From JAGNGI01 sp035448825 (lineage in GTDB: Bacteria; Fidelibacterota; UBA2242), in contig DAOTJS010000009.1 of NCBI GenBank assembly GCA_035448825.1, forward strand, positions 1-64,000: a stretch of 64,000 bases of DNA, written 5' to 3'. Under the pieces are notes generated by a model, which was not told where the DNA came from, did no database searches, and saw only the letters and a list, made by a program, of their open reading frames with translations. The position numbers were made by a program, and so were the translations under genes. Shown in pieces: positions 8,685-17,064 of the stretch (position 1 is its first letter; each line of letters starts with the position of its first letter).

Positions 8685-8687
8685 GAT

Positions 8688-9125
8688 ATGGGCTTAAATA
8701 CACTTAAACCGGCTTGCGGTTCAGTCAAAGATAAAAAGCGCCTCGGGCGCGGCGTCGGTTCTGGACACGGCGGTACAGCCGGTCGCGGGAATAAAGGAAC
8801 CGGTTCGCGAGGTAGCAATAAAAAACCCAATTATTTCGAAGGCGGTCAAATGCCAATCTACCGCCATTTGCCTAAAAGAGGTTTTAAGAATTTGTTTAAA
8901 GAAGAATTTCAGGTAGTTAATCTGGATCATATTGCCCGTTTGCAAATAACCGAGGTGAACCCGGAAATTCTCCAACAAAAAGGATTAATTAAGAATCTGA
9001 AGAAGCCTATAAAAATTTTAGGGCGCGGCGAAGTCTCCAGTGCTATTACGGTTTTTGCGCATGCTTTCAGCGCGCTGGCCAAAGAGAAAATAACGGCATC
9101 CGGAGGAAAGGCAGAACTCTTATGA
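8688..9125 (+). CDS. rplO: 50S ribosomal protein L15
   Basis: The 145-residue protein has the glycine-rich N-terminal arm (KRLGRGVGSGHGGTAGRGNK) and the FEGGQMPIYRHLPKRGF segment. L15 is a late-assembly 50S protein. Its TGA stop overlaps the ATG of secY, the common rplO-secY coupling. Confidence 0.96.
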   Translation: MGLNTLKPACGSVKDKKRLGRGVGSGHGGTAGRGNKGTGSRGSNKKPNYFEGGQMPIYRHLPKRGFKNLFKEEFQVVNLDHIARLQITEVNPEILQQKGLIKNLKKPIKILGRGEVSSAITVFAHAFSALAKEKITASGGKAELL

Positions 9126-10462
9126 TACAACAATTCCAGAGTATATTCAAGATTCCCGAATTGAGAAAACGCATCGGGTACACCCTTGCTCTTCTTACAG
9201 TCTTCAGAATTGGAGCTCATATTCCAATTCCAGGTATAGATACGGAAGTGCTAGGAGCGGCAATGAGCAGTTTCGCGAATACACTCTTTGGATTGTACGA
9301 TATGTTCTCCGGTGGGGCGTTCGCTCAGGCGACGCTTTTTGCGCTGGGAATTATGCCTTATATTACAGCTTCGATTATTTTGCAATTGCTGGGTGCTGTC
9401 ATCCCCTATTTTCAAAAATTGCAGAAAGAGGGCGAAGAGGGACGGAAAAAACTGACCCAGATGTCGCGTTATGGTACGGTTATTATTGCCGCCCTGCAAT
9501 CATTTGGAGTAGCTCAATTTCTAATGAGTCCGCAGATGTCAGCCCGTGTTGGTAATCAGATGTTGCCAGTCGTGCCCAACCCGGGAGTTGGTTTCGTTTT
9601 GATGACGATGTTAACTATAACGACCGGTACCGTTTTACTGATGTGGTTGGGCGAACGGATGACCGAAAGGGGTATCGGCAACGGAACCTCTATGATCATA
9701 ATGATCGGAATCCTGGCGCGCTTGCCAAATGTGTTTGTCAGTGAGATTACCATGATTAGAGAAGGTGTCCGCGGTTTGTTTACGGAAGTCATTTTAATTG
9801 TACTGATGATTGTAATTGTCGGCTTTGTGGTTCTACTAACACAGGGAACGAGGCGTATTCCAGTGCAATACGCCAAAAGAGTTGTTGGTCGAAAAGTCTA
9901 TGGCGGGCAGGCAACTCACATTCCTCTGCGGGTCAATACCGCTGGCGTTATGCCGATCATTTTTGCGCAGTCCATTGTTTTCATTCCGAGCACGATTGCT
10001 ACTTTCTTTCCGAATAGTGGTTTCGTGCAAGGTATGATGCGCATCTTCAGTGTGCAATCAATTATATACTGGTTGATTTATGGGGTATTGATTGTTTTCT
10101 TTACTTATTTTTACACGGCGATCGCCTTTAATCCGATCGAAGTCGCAGATAATATGAAAAAGTATGGCGGTTTTATTCCCGGGATTAGGCCCGGCAAAAA
10201 GACGGCGGAGTTTATTGATAATATTCTGACAAAAGTAACACTACCCGGTTCGATCTTTTTGGCATTTATAGCTATTTTTCCCTATATATTGATGAAGGTT
10301 ATGAATATTAACTATGACCTGGCATCTTTCTTTGGTGGTACAAGTCTTTTGATCGTCGTCGGTGTAGCTCTGGATACATTGCAACAGATAGAATCTCATC
10401 TTTTGATGAGACATTATGATGGTTTTTTGAAAAGTGGAAAATTAAGGAGCCGTCGCGGGTAA
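9122..10462 (+). CDS. secY: Preprotein translocase subunit SecY
   Basis: SecY is the channel of the Sec translocon in the inner membrane. The 446-residue product shows about ten hydrophobic helices. It has the FRIGAHIPIPGID motif near residue 30, the cytosolic loop with EGEEGRKKLTQMSRYGT, GTRRIPVQYAKRVVG, and the C-terminal FIPGIRPGKKTAEFID. The start ATG overlaps rplO by four bases. Gene order moves straight to map without adk. Confidence 0.97.
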   Translation: MIQQFQSIFKIPELRKRIGYTLALLTVFRIGAHIPIPGIDTEVLGAAMSSFANTLFGLYDMFSGGAFAQATLFALGIMPYITASIILQLLGAVIPYFQKLQKEGEEGRKKLTQMSRYGTVIIAALQSFGVAQFLMSPQMSARVGNQMLPVVPNPGVGFVLMTMLTITTGTVLLMWLGERMTERGIGNGTSMIIMIGILARLPNVFVSEITMIREGVRGLFTEVILIVLMIVIVGFVVLLTQGTRRIPVQYAKRVVGRKVYGGQATHIPLRVNTAGVMPIIFAQSIVFIPSTIATFFPNSGFVQGMMRIFSVQSIIYWLIYGVLIVFFTYFYTAIAFNPIEVADNMKKYGGFIPGIRPGKKTAEFIDNILTKVTLPGSIFLAFIAIFPYILMKVMNINYDLASFFGGTSLLIVVGVALDTLQQIESHLLMRHYDGFLKSGKLRSRRG

Positions 10463-10471
10463 TTTGCGATA

Positions 10472-11221
10472 ATGGTTCATATTCGTACATCTGAAGAAAT
10501 CGAGAAAATTCGCGAAAGTTGCCGAATTGTCTATGAAACCCTCGAATTATTAGGTCGCGAGATCAAACCTGGCATCACTACTCTCCGTCTTGATCATCTG
10601 GCGGAAGAATTCATAAAAAGTCAGGGTGGACATCCGGCTTTCAAGGGTTACAATGGATTTCCTCGCAATATTTGTACCAGTATTGACGAGCAAGTTGTCC
10701 ACGGCATTCCATCAAATCGAGTTCTAAAAGAAGGCGAGATTATCAGTGTTGACGTCGGTGTCAAGAAAAATGGCTATTATGGCGATGCGGCGATGACCTT
10801 TGCGGTCGGTACGGTAGCCGCCGACCGATTACAGTTAATGCGGGTCACACAAGCGTCACTCGATAAAGGCATAGCTCAAGCTCTACCCGGAAACCATTTA
10901 TCGGACATTGGATATGCCATTCAGACCTACGTCGAGAGCTACGGCTACGGAGTCGTCCGCGAACTGGTAGGCCATGGAGTAGGTTGCGAACTGCATGAGC
11001 CGCCGGAAGTTCCCAATTATGGTGAACCGGGACGCGGACCGGTTTTGAAAACAGGTATGTGCTTGGCAATCGAACCGATGATTACGATGGGGAGTTATAA
11101 AGTTCGTCTGTTAAATGACGGCTGGACAGTAATCACGGAGGATCGTTCACCAGCAGCCCATTACGAACACACGATTGTTATTGGTGTGGACGGACCACAA
11201 ATCTTATCTCAAAAAGCATAA
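10472..11221 (+). CDS. map: Methionine aminopeptidase, type I
   Basis: This cytoplasmic metallo-enzyme removes the N-terminal methionine from new proteins. The 249-residue product has the five metal ligands in family motifs: two aspartates in SVDVG and YYGDAAMTF, His in ELVGHGVGCELHEPP, Glu in LAIEPMIT and Glu in HYEHTIVI. Nine bases separate it from secY. Its end overlaps a longer frame of infA, which I shortened. Confidence 0.96.
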   Translation: MVHIRTSEEIEKIRESCRIVYETLELLGREIKPGITTLRLDHLAEEFIKSQGGHPAFKGYNGFPRNICTSIDEQVVHGIPSNRVLKEGEIISVDVGVKKNGYYGDAAMTFAVGTVAADRLQLMRVTQASLDKGIAQALPGNHLSDIGYAIQTYVESYGYGVVRELVGHGVGCELHEPPEVPNYGEPGRGPVLKTGMCLAIEPMITMGSYKVRLLNDGWTVITEDRSPAAHYEHTIVIGVDGPQILSQKA

Positions 11222-11231
11222 GGGAAAAGAA

Positions 11232-11450
11232 ATGGTAAAAGAAAAATTGATCAAAGTTGACGGGATAATTAAAGAAAATTTACCGAATGCCTCCTTTCGA
11301 GTCGTGCTCGAAAATGGTCATGAAGTCCTGGCGCATGTTTCCGGTAAAATGCGCATGCACTTTATCAAGATTTTACCGGGTGACAAAGTGACAATGGAAT
11401 TATCACCCTATGATTTGACCAAAGGTCGTATAACTTATCGCTATAAATGA
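11232..11450 (+). CDS. infA: Translation initiation factor IF-1
   Basis: IF-1 is an OB-fold protein that occupies the ribosomal A site during initiation. From ATG 11232 the product is 72 residues, exactly the family length (MVKEKLIKVDGIIKENLPNA; later GHEVLAHVSGKMRMHFIKIL and GDKVTMELSPYDLTKGRITYRYK). A frame opening at 11175 would overlap map and is rejected. GGGAAAAG lies upstream. Confidence 0.97.
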   Translation: MVKEKLIKVDGIIKENLPNASFRVVLENGHEVLAHVSGKMRMHFIKILPGDKVTMELSPYDLTKGRITYRYK

Positions 11451-11466
11451 AAATTGGATATAAAAA

Positions 11467-11580
11467 ATGAAAGTAAGATCATCAGTTAAGAAAATTTGTA
11501 ACAAATGTAAAATTATCCGTCGCAAAGGAGTAGTGCGAGTTATTTGTACTAATCCAAAACATAAACAGCGACAGGGATAA
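11467..11580 (+). CDS. rpmJ: 50S ribosomal protein L36, zinc-binding
   Basis: A 37-residue reading frame runs from ATG 11467 to TAA 11580. It starts MKVRSSVKKICNKCKI and has the zinc site C11, C14, C27 and H32. Size, sequence and place (infA-rpmJ-rpsM) all fit L36. It is the smallest gene here. Confidence 0.96.
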   Translation: MKVRSSVKKICNKCKIIRRKGVVRVICTNPKHKQRQG

Positions 11581-11599
11581 AAGCAATTAGGAGGAAAAT

Positions 11600-11986
11600 T
11601 TGGCTCGAATTGCCGGTGTAGATTTACCGAACGAAAAGAAAGTGAAAATAGCCTTGGCATACATCTATGGAATTGGCCGGGCTAATGCTATGGATATCCT
11701 GCAGAAAGCGGGAGTTGATCCTGAAATCCGGGTAAAAGCGCTAACCGAAGAACAGGTGCGCGATATCCGCAATGTGATTAGCAATGAATATAAAGTTGAA
11801 GGTACTTTGCGCACAGAAGTTCAGATGAACATCAAGCGCCTAATGGATATTGGTTGTTATCGCGGCTTGCGCCATCGTCGAGGCTTGCCGGTTCGCGGTC
11901 AACGGACTAAAACCAATGCTCGCACGCGCAAAGGACCACGGCGCACGGTTAGCCGTAAGAAAGTAAAAGTCGGGAAAAAAGGATAA
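11600..11986 (+). CDS. rpsM: 30S ribosomal protein S13
   Basis: The 128-residue protein begins MARIAGVDLPNEKKVKIALA and has the helix-two-turn-helix region plus the basic tail RGQRTKTNARTRKGPRR that reaches to the P-site tRNA. The start is TTG 11600 with AGGAGGAAAAT upstream. It opens the alpha-operon part of the cluster. Confidence 0.96.
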   Translation: MARIAGVDLPNEKKVKIALAYIYGIGRANAMDILQKAGVDPEIRVKALTEEQVRDIRNVISNEYKVEGTLRTEVQMNIKRLMDIGCYRGLRHRRGLPVRGQRTKTNARTRKGPRRTVSRKKVKVGKKG

Positions 11987-12003
11987 AATAGGAGGTATTT
12001 GAT

Positions 12004-12396
12004 TTGCCACCCAAACGTTCTACCGTAAAAAAGAAGAAACGCACAAAAGTTGAATCGGAAGGAATTGCTACCATTAAAGCAACCTTTAACAATACGATAA
12101 TATCACTAACCGATAACTATGGTAATGTAATTTCCTGGGCTTCAGCTGGAACAGCCGGTTTCAAAGGCTCGCGCAAGAACACGCCCTACGCTTCTCAGCA
12201 AGCCGCCACAAAAGCCGCTCAAGAAGCCATTAATCTTGGATTACAGCGCGTCGAAGTACGAGTCAAAGGCCCAGGCGCGGGCAGAGAAGCCGCTATCCGA
12301 GCGCTGAATTTAGCCGGACTACAAATTTCAGCTATTAAGGACGTTACCCCGATACCGCACAACGGTTGCCGGCCTCCAAAGCGGAGAAGAGTATAA
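12004..12396 (+). CDS. rpsK: 30S ribosomal protein S11
   Basis: S11 lines the mRNA exit channel on the 30S platform. The 130-residue product has ATFNNTIISLTDNYGNVISW and the C-terminal signature DVTPIPHNGCRPPKRRRV. The start is TTG 12004, preceded by AGGAGG. It is followed 22 bases later by rpsD. Confidence 0.97.
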   Translation: MPPKRSTVKKKKRTKVESEGIATIKATFNNTIISLTDNYGNVISWASAGTAGFKGSRKNTPYASQQAATKAAQEAINLGLQRVEVRVKGPGAGREAAIRALNLAGLQISAIKDVTPIPHNGCRPPKRRRV

Positions 12397-12418
12397 TTTC
12401 TAAAATGGAGAATATTTA

Positions 12419-13051
12419 ATGGCAAGATATACAGGTCCAGTATGCAAACTATGTCGCCGGGAAGGCAAGAAACTTTTTCTAAAAGGCGAGCGCTGTAACA
12501 GCACCAAATGCTCTTTTGAAACGAAAAGTTACATTCCCGGTCAGCATGGCAGTCAGACTGCTCATCCTCGTTTGTCAAATTATGGTGTTCAGTTACGCGA
12601 GAAACAAAAGATAAAGAGAATCTATGGCATTCTGGAGAAACAGTTTCGCCAATATTTCGAATTAGCCAATAGCCAGAAAGGCGTTACTGGTACCAACCTT
12701 ATGAAGATTCTGGAAAGAAGACTGGATAACGTCGTCTATCGGCTTGGCTTTGCTTCATCGCGGCGGATGGCACGCGAGCTGGTCAGCCATCGCCACTTTA
12801 CCGTAAATAACCGGGTCGTTGATGTCCCTTCTTATCAACTCAAAGCGGGCGATGTCATTCAGGTCAGGGAAAAAAGTAAGAAATTGCAAGTTATCCATGA
12901 TTCGATGAAAAGAATTCGTGGTGAACACGAACTACCCTGGTTGATTCTTGACAAAGCTAAAATGCAGGGAATCTTTATCCAAGTTCCGGAAAGAGATCAG
13001 ATGAATGTTGATGTCAACGAACAACTGGTTGTTGAACTTTATTCTAAATAA
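12419..13051 (+). CDS. rpsD: 30S ribosomal protein S4, zinc-binding form
   Basis: S4 starts 30S assembly and, in many bacteria, regulates the alpha operon. The 210-residue protein has a four-cysteine zinc site (C9, C12, C26, C31), then the S4 RNA-binding domain (LEKQFRQYFELANSQKGVTG; RRLDNVVYRLGFASSRRMAR; residues about 95-160). The gene lies directly before rpoA, a standard arrangement. Confidence 0.97.
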   Translation: MARYTGPVCKLCRREGKKLFLKGERCNSTKCSFETKSYIPGQHGSQTAHPRLSNYGVQLREKQKIKRIYGILEKQFRQYFELANSQKGVTGTNLMKILERRLDNVVYRLGFASSRRMARELVSHRHFTVNNRVVDVPSYQLKAGDVIQVREKSKKLQVIHDSMKRIRGEHELPWLILDKAKMQGIFIQVPERDQMNVDVNEQLVVELYSK

Positions 13052-13062
13052 GGAGGGAAATA

Positions 13063-14043
13063 ATGACTGCTTATGATCAAATAATCGCCAGAGTCGTTAA
13101 AGATGAAAATTCCACCGATAGTCACGGTATTTATTACCTTCAACCACTGGAACGGGGTTTTGGCATTACCATTGGCAATGCCCTGCGACGAGTTCTCCTG
13201 ACTTCTATTCCAGGTGCGGCAATCTGTTCAATTAAAATTGACGGTGTATTGCATGAATTTTCCACCATTCCCGGAGTACGCGAAGATGTCTCGGAAATAA
13301 TTCTAAATTTGAAACAGGTTCGCCTCAAACTGTTCGATCCTAAGCCCGATAAAGTCACGTTGCATTTTAAAGGCGCTGGCGAGTTTACCGCCGGTATGAT
13401 CGGCGAAAATATTACCCAGTTTGAGATCTTGAATCCGGATTTGCATATCTGCACAATGAATGCTGATGCCGATTTCAATATTGAGATTAGAATTGCACGA
13501 GGCACAGGCTGGGTACCGGCGGAAAAGAATAAACTCCCTGATTATCCCATTGGAACGATTTTCATTGATTCGATATTTTCGCCTATTCTGAATGTGTCCT
13601 ACAAAGTTGAGAATGTGCCTGGAACCGCTCGTGAAATTCTCGAAAAACTTACTCTGGAAATTACGACTGATGGTAGCATTACTACTGATGAATCTCTTGA
13701 CTTGGCCTCCAATATTCTGCGCGATTATTTTGGACTTTTTTCACGCGTCGAAGCTAAGCCGATCGAATTTCAACGTGAAGCACCTAGCGAAGATGTCATT
13801 AAAATCAGGAATCTGCTCAAAAAGAGCGTGGATGAAATGGAATTGTCCGTTAGATCATACAATTGCTTAAAAGCCAATAATATTCGTACCATTGCCGATC
13901 TGGTTTCCCGAGAAGAAGCCGATATGCTAAAATTCAAAAACTTCGGACGTAAATCTCTAAACGAATTAATGACCAAATTAAAGAGCATGGGATTGGAATT
14001 CGGGATGGATATTGATAAATATCTCATCGAGAAAGAAGAATAA
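13063..14043 (+). CDS. rpoA: RNA polymerase subunit alpha
   Basis: The 326-residue product has the N-terminal assembly domain (ERGFGITIGNALRRVLLTSI near residue 28) and the C-terminal DNA-binding domain after an acidic linker (ELSVRSYNCLKANNIRTIAD, then FGRKSLNELMTKLKSMGL). The CTD contacts UP elements and activators. AAGGAGGGAAATA precedes the ATG. It is co-transcribed with rpsD and rplQ. Confidence 0.97.
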   Translation: MTAYDQIIARVVKDENSTDSHGIYYLQPLERGFGITIGNALRRVLLTSIPGAAICSIKIDGVLHEFSTIPGVREDVSEIILNLKQVRLKLFDPKPDKVTLHFKGAGEFTAGMIGENITQFEILNPDLHICTMNADADFNIEIRIARGTGWVPAEKNKLPDYPIGTIFIDSIFSPILNVSYKVENVPGTAREILEKLTLEITTDGSITTDESLDLASNILRDYFGLFSRVEAKPIEFQREAPSEDVIKIRNLLKKSVDEMELSVRSYNCLKANNIRTIADLVSREEADMLKFKNFGRKSLNELMTKLKSMGLEFGMDIDKYLIEKEE

Positions 14044-14064
14044 CCCAAAAGGAGTACCACTAAG

Positions 14065-14664
14065 ATGCGCCATCAGAAAAAGGTAGCTAAACTCGGTCGG
14101 CCAAGTGACCAGCGCAAGGCACTACTACAAAGCCTAACGAAAGCAATGCTTATTAACGGCAGAATAAAAACTACCGACGCTAAAGCTAAAGAACTACGTC
14201 GGGTGGTTGAACGCCTGATTACCTATGGCAAGAAAAATACGGTGCATTCCCGTCGCCTTGCTTACAAATTTATTCAGGATCGCGATTTGGTAAAAAAGCT
14301 ATTCGATGATATTGCTCCGAAATATGCTAATCGCAACGGAGGTTATACTCGAATTGTTAAATTAGGCTATCGGGATAATGACAATGCGGCTGTTTCTTTG
14401 ATAGAATTTGTAGATTATAAACAACCGGAAGAAAAAAAGAAAAAGGTCGTTACTGAATCAACTAAAAAGGCTCAGGAAAAGAAAGAAGAAAAGCCCGCAG
14501 AAGAAGAGAAAGAAAAAGAAAAAACTCCTGCCAAGACCAAACCGGCCAGAACCAGTCGGGCTAAAAAAGAAGAAAAACAACCGGCTGAACCAGAAGTAAA
14601 GGAAAATCCTGCGACCGAAGACGAGTCCGCCCCAAAAACCGAACCGTCTGCGGAGATGGAGTAA
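14065..14664 (+). CDS. rplQ: 50S ribosomal protein L17 with a long charged C-terminal tail
   Basis: Residues 1 to about 118 are a normal L17 (MRHQKKVAKLGRPSDQRKAL; RRVVERLITYGKKNTVHSRR; GYTRIVKLGYRDNDNAAVSL). The remaining ~80 residues are a low-complexity Lys/Glu/Pro/Ala tail, rich in KKEEK and PAEEEKEKEK, with no hydrophobic core, so it is probably disordered. L17 lies near the tunnel exit. Tails of this kind occur in some FCB-group bacteria. It is the last gene of the ribosomal operon. Confidence 0.95.
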   Translation: MRHQKKVAKLGRPSDQRKALLQSLTKAMLINGRIKTTDAKAKELRRVVERLITYGKKNTVHSRRLAYKFIQDRDLVKKLFDDIAPKYANRNGGYTRIVKLGYRDNDNAAVSLIEFVDYKQPEEKKKKVVTESTKKAQEKKEEKPAEEEKEKEKTPAKTKPARTSRAKKEEKQPAEPEVKENPATEDESAPKTEPSAEME

Positions 14665-14678
14665 ATAAAATTGTCGGA

Positions 14679-15860
14679 TTGTTATTGACCAGTCAATTAC
14701 ATTCAAGAATCAGGGCAGTCGCGATGACTGCCCTTCTAATTTTTAGTCTAGCAGTTACCGGCAAATCGCAGACTCATCTCGGTTTGTGGGTAGTTCGCGA
14801 CCAACTAAATTCTAAAGGTAAAATTGATGCTTTCATTGACTTTGCTGTTCAAAATGATATCAAAGATTTATTCGTTCAAGTTCGTGGCCGTGGTGATGCC
14901 TTTTATCATTCCGCAATCGTAGTCTATAGTGAGTATTTAAATAACAACAATTGGGATCCGCTGGAATACACACTCAGTAAAGCTCATAGTTATGGGTTGA
15001 GAGTCCACGCCTGGGTTAATGTTTTCTTACTATGGTCATCTGATCAGAAACCGAAAAATGAAAATCATCTTTTGTATCAACACCCTGAGTGGTGTACCGT
15101 GGATGCCAATGGCATAAAAGATATTCAACGCCGTTCCACTGACTTTAATACTTTAGGTACTGAAGGCATTTATTTATCACCTCTTTTACCGGAAGTGCGT
15201 GAATATCTCATTGACGTTATTTGCGAATTAGCCACTAATTATGACCTCGATGGCATTCACCTTGATTACATTCGTTATGCGAAAAATTGTTATGATTATA
15301 ATCCGGTTGGCCGATTATTATTTCGTGAACGATATGGAATTGATCCTCTTTTGTTGACCCTCTCCGACAAATCACTTTATAATGGATTGGAACTAGCGAA
15401 AATTGATTCTTTGACGCTCGAGTGGGAAAACTTCCGGCGGGATGCCATCTCGAATTTTGTTCACGCTACCCAGAAAAATATTCGGGAAATTCGACCGAAT
15501 TTGCAATTAAGTGCGGCTGTCAAACCTGATCCGGAAGATGCCCGCAAAAATTTTTTTCAAGACTGGCAGTATTGGTTGAAACAAGACTGGCTGAATTTTG
15601 TCGTTTTGATGAATTATACTACCGACACCGAACAATTTCAGAAAATCTTGAAGAAAATTGACTTGGATATAAATAAAGATAAAATCTGGGTTGGTATTAG
15701 TGTCTATAATCAAAGTCAGTACGAGACTATGACCAAAACGATATTAACTTTAAATAATCACTTCCAAAATATAGTGTTCTTCTCCTACGAAACTTTTCTG
15801 AAAGACCCACAATATTATCCGGTTGTCCGCAGAGCCTTCGAAATTGCCCGTATGCGATGA
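14679..15860 (+). CDS. Secreted GHL10-type (DUF187) glycoside hydrolase
   Basis: The protein (393 residues) resembles the GHL10/YddW family of predicted cell-wall or exopolysaccharide hydrolases with a TIM-barrel fold. It shows LGLWVVRDQLNS at the first strand, DLFVQVRGRGDAFY, YGLRVHAWVNVFLLWS and DLDGIHLDYIRYAKN, which carries the family's acidic residues. A basic N-terminus followed by a hydrophobic stretch (TALLIFSLAVTG) suggests a signal peptide. The start is unsure: TTG 14679 gives a charged n-region, while ATG 14724 lies inside a terminator-like hairpin. The substrate is unknown. Confidence 0.75.
   Translation: MLLTSQLHSRIRAVAMTALLIFSLAVTGKSQTHLGLWVVRDQLNSKGKIDAFIDFAVQNDIKDLFVQVRGRGDAFYHSAIVVYSEYLNNNNWDPLEYTLSKAHSYGLRVHAWVNVFLLWSSDQKPKNENHLLYQHPEWCTVDANGIKDIQRRSTDFNTLGTEGIYLSPLLPEVREYLIDVICELATNYDLDGIHLDYIRYAKNCYDYNPVGRLLFRERYGIDPLLLTLSDKSLYNGLELAKIDSLTLEWENFRRDAISNFVHATQKNIREIRPNLQLSAAVKPDPEDARKNFFQDWQYWLKQDWLNFVVLMNYTTDTEQFQKILKKIDLDINKDKIWVGISVYNQSQYETMTKTILTLNNHFQNIVFFSYETFLKDPQYYPVVRRAFEIARMR
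14712..14745 (+). terminator. Likely rho-independent terminator after rplQ
   Basis: A perfect 9-bp stem (AGGGCAGTC / GACTGCCCT, 14712-14720 and 14726-14734) with a five-base loop is followed by TTCTAATTTTT. It would end the ribosomal operon transcript. It lies within the open 5' part of the next gene, so it may instead act as an attenuator, or that gene may start later. Confidence 0.65.
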
Positions 15861-16011
15861 TTGGGTGAATTGGCTTTCTATACAACAATTTGTAATCCTA
15901 AATTAGCCTTCCCCAAAAGGTTGTGCTATTTGGAATTTAAAAGAAATTGTATTTTTTTGAAAAATTTTACTTGCATTTCAAAAATAATATGTAAATTTCA
16001 CGCCATAAAAA

Positions 16012-17064
16012 ATGAAAATTGCATTAACCTACAGTACGAAAAAAGGTCTCAGAAAGGAGTATTGTAAGCGCTTTGCCGCCGATCCGGACGACGAAGACAT
16101 CCCTCCCGACCTTTTTGCCGAGGGCGATGACCCTCGGACGATTGATGCAATCGTAAGTGCCCTCCAGTCAAATAATCACCAGGTAGTCAGCTTTGAAGGC
16201 GACGATGAAGTCGCGGCCAATTTAGAGCGAAACCGTCCGGACATTGTTTTTAATGTTACGGAAGGGTTGTTCGGCGATTGGCGTGAATCCTACGTGCCCT
16301 TAATCTGTGAAAGGCTGGGTCTACCATATACCGGTTCCGATCCTCTGACGCTGGCAATTTGCCTAAATAAAGCGCGTTGTAAAGAAATTTTGAGCTATTA
16401 TCATATTCCGAACGCCTCTTTTCGGATTGTATATCCTGGAAAAGATGGCTTTGATGAGAATTTTAAATTTCCGGCTATCGTTAAGCCATTAGCAGAAGGC
16501 AGTAGCAAAGGCATTTTCGATAATTCGGTGGTTTACTCAAAAGAACAAGCTTATGACGTAATTGCAAGTTGTTTTGCTAAATATAATAATGAACCTTTAA
16601 TCGTGGAAAAATTCTTGCCTGGGCGAGAATTTACCGTTGCAATTCTGGGTAATGACGCCGAAATGGAAGTACTGCCAATTATCGGTATGGATTTTTCGCA
16701 GTTGCCGACCGGAGCTCAACCGATCTATTCGTATGAAGCCAAATGGGTCTGGGATCGGCCGGAAAAACCGCTCAGTATTTTTACCTGTCCCGCTCCAATT
16801 GATGATAATCTGAAAAGTCAAATCGAAGCACTCGTTCGTAGAACTTGCAGGGTTTTAAATATTAGAGACTGGTGCCGATTGGATGTCCGTCTGGACGAAA
16901 ACGGGGCACCCCATATTTTAGAGCTCAATCCTCTGCCGGGGATCTTGCCCAATCCGGAAGATAATTCCTGTTTCCCTAAAGCCGCGCGCACTGCCGGTTA
17001 TACTTATCCTGCAATGTTAAACAAAGTCGTTCAGGTTGCCGCCCGGAGATACGGCTTGTCTTAA
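16012..17064 (+). CDS. ATP-grasp ligase, D-Ala-D-Ala-ligase-like (first of pair)
   Basis: The 350-residue protein belongs to the Ddl branch of ATP-grasp ligases, which join an amino acid to an amine through an acyl phosphate. It has PYTGSDPLTLAICLNKARCK, the ATP-binding AIVKPLAEGSSKGI, the EKFLPGREFTVAILGN segment and the Mg-binding RLDVRLDENG and ILELNPLPGILP. The N-terminal substrate domain does not carry the usual Ddl motifs, so it is probably not the cell-wall Ddl. Its stop overlaps the start of the second ligase by one base. With the GNAT and aminomutase genes it forms a tight operon. Confidence 0.85.
   Translation: MKIALTYSTKKGLRKEYCKRFAADPDDEDIPPDLFAEGDDPRTIDAIVSALQSNNHQVVSFEGDDEVAANLERNRPDIVFNVTEGLFGDWRESYVPLICERLGLPYTGSDPLTLAICLNKARCKEILSYYHIPNASFRIVYPGKDGFDENFKFPAIVKPLAEGSSKGIFDNSVVYSKEQAYDVIASCFAKYNNEPLIVEKFLPGREFTVAILGNDAEMEVLPIIGMDFSQLPTGAQPIYSYEAKWVWDRPEKPLSIFTCPAPIDDNLKSQIEALVRRTCRVLNIRDWCRLDVRLDENGAPHILELNPLPGILPNPEDNSCFPKAARTAGYTYPAMLNKVVQVAARRYGLS

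Noticed and set aside
15861..16067. Small open frame between the GHL10 and ATP-grasp genes
   Set aside because: It overlaps the ATP-grasp start, has no family resemblance and has AT-driven codon use.
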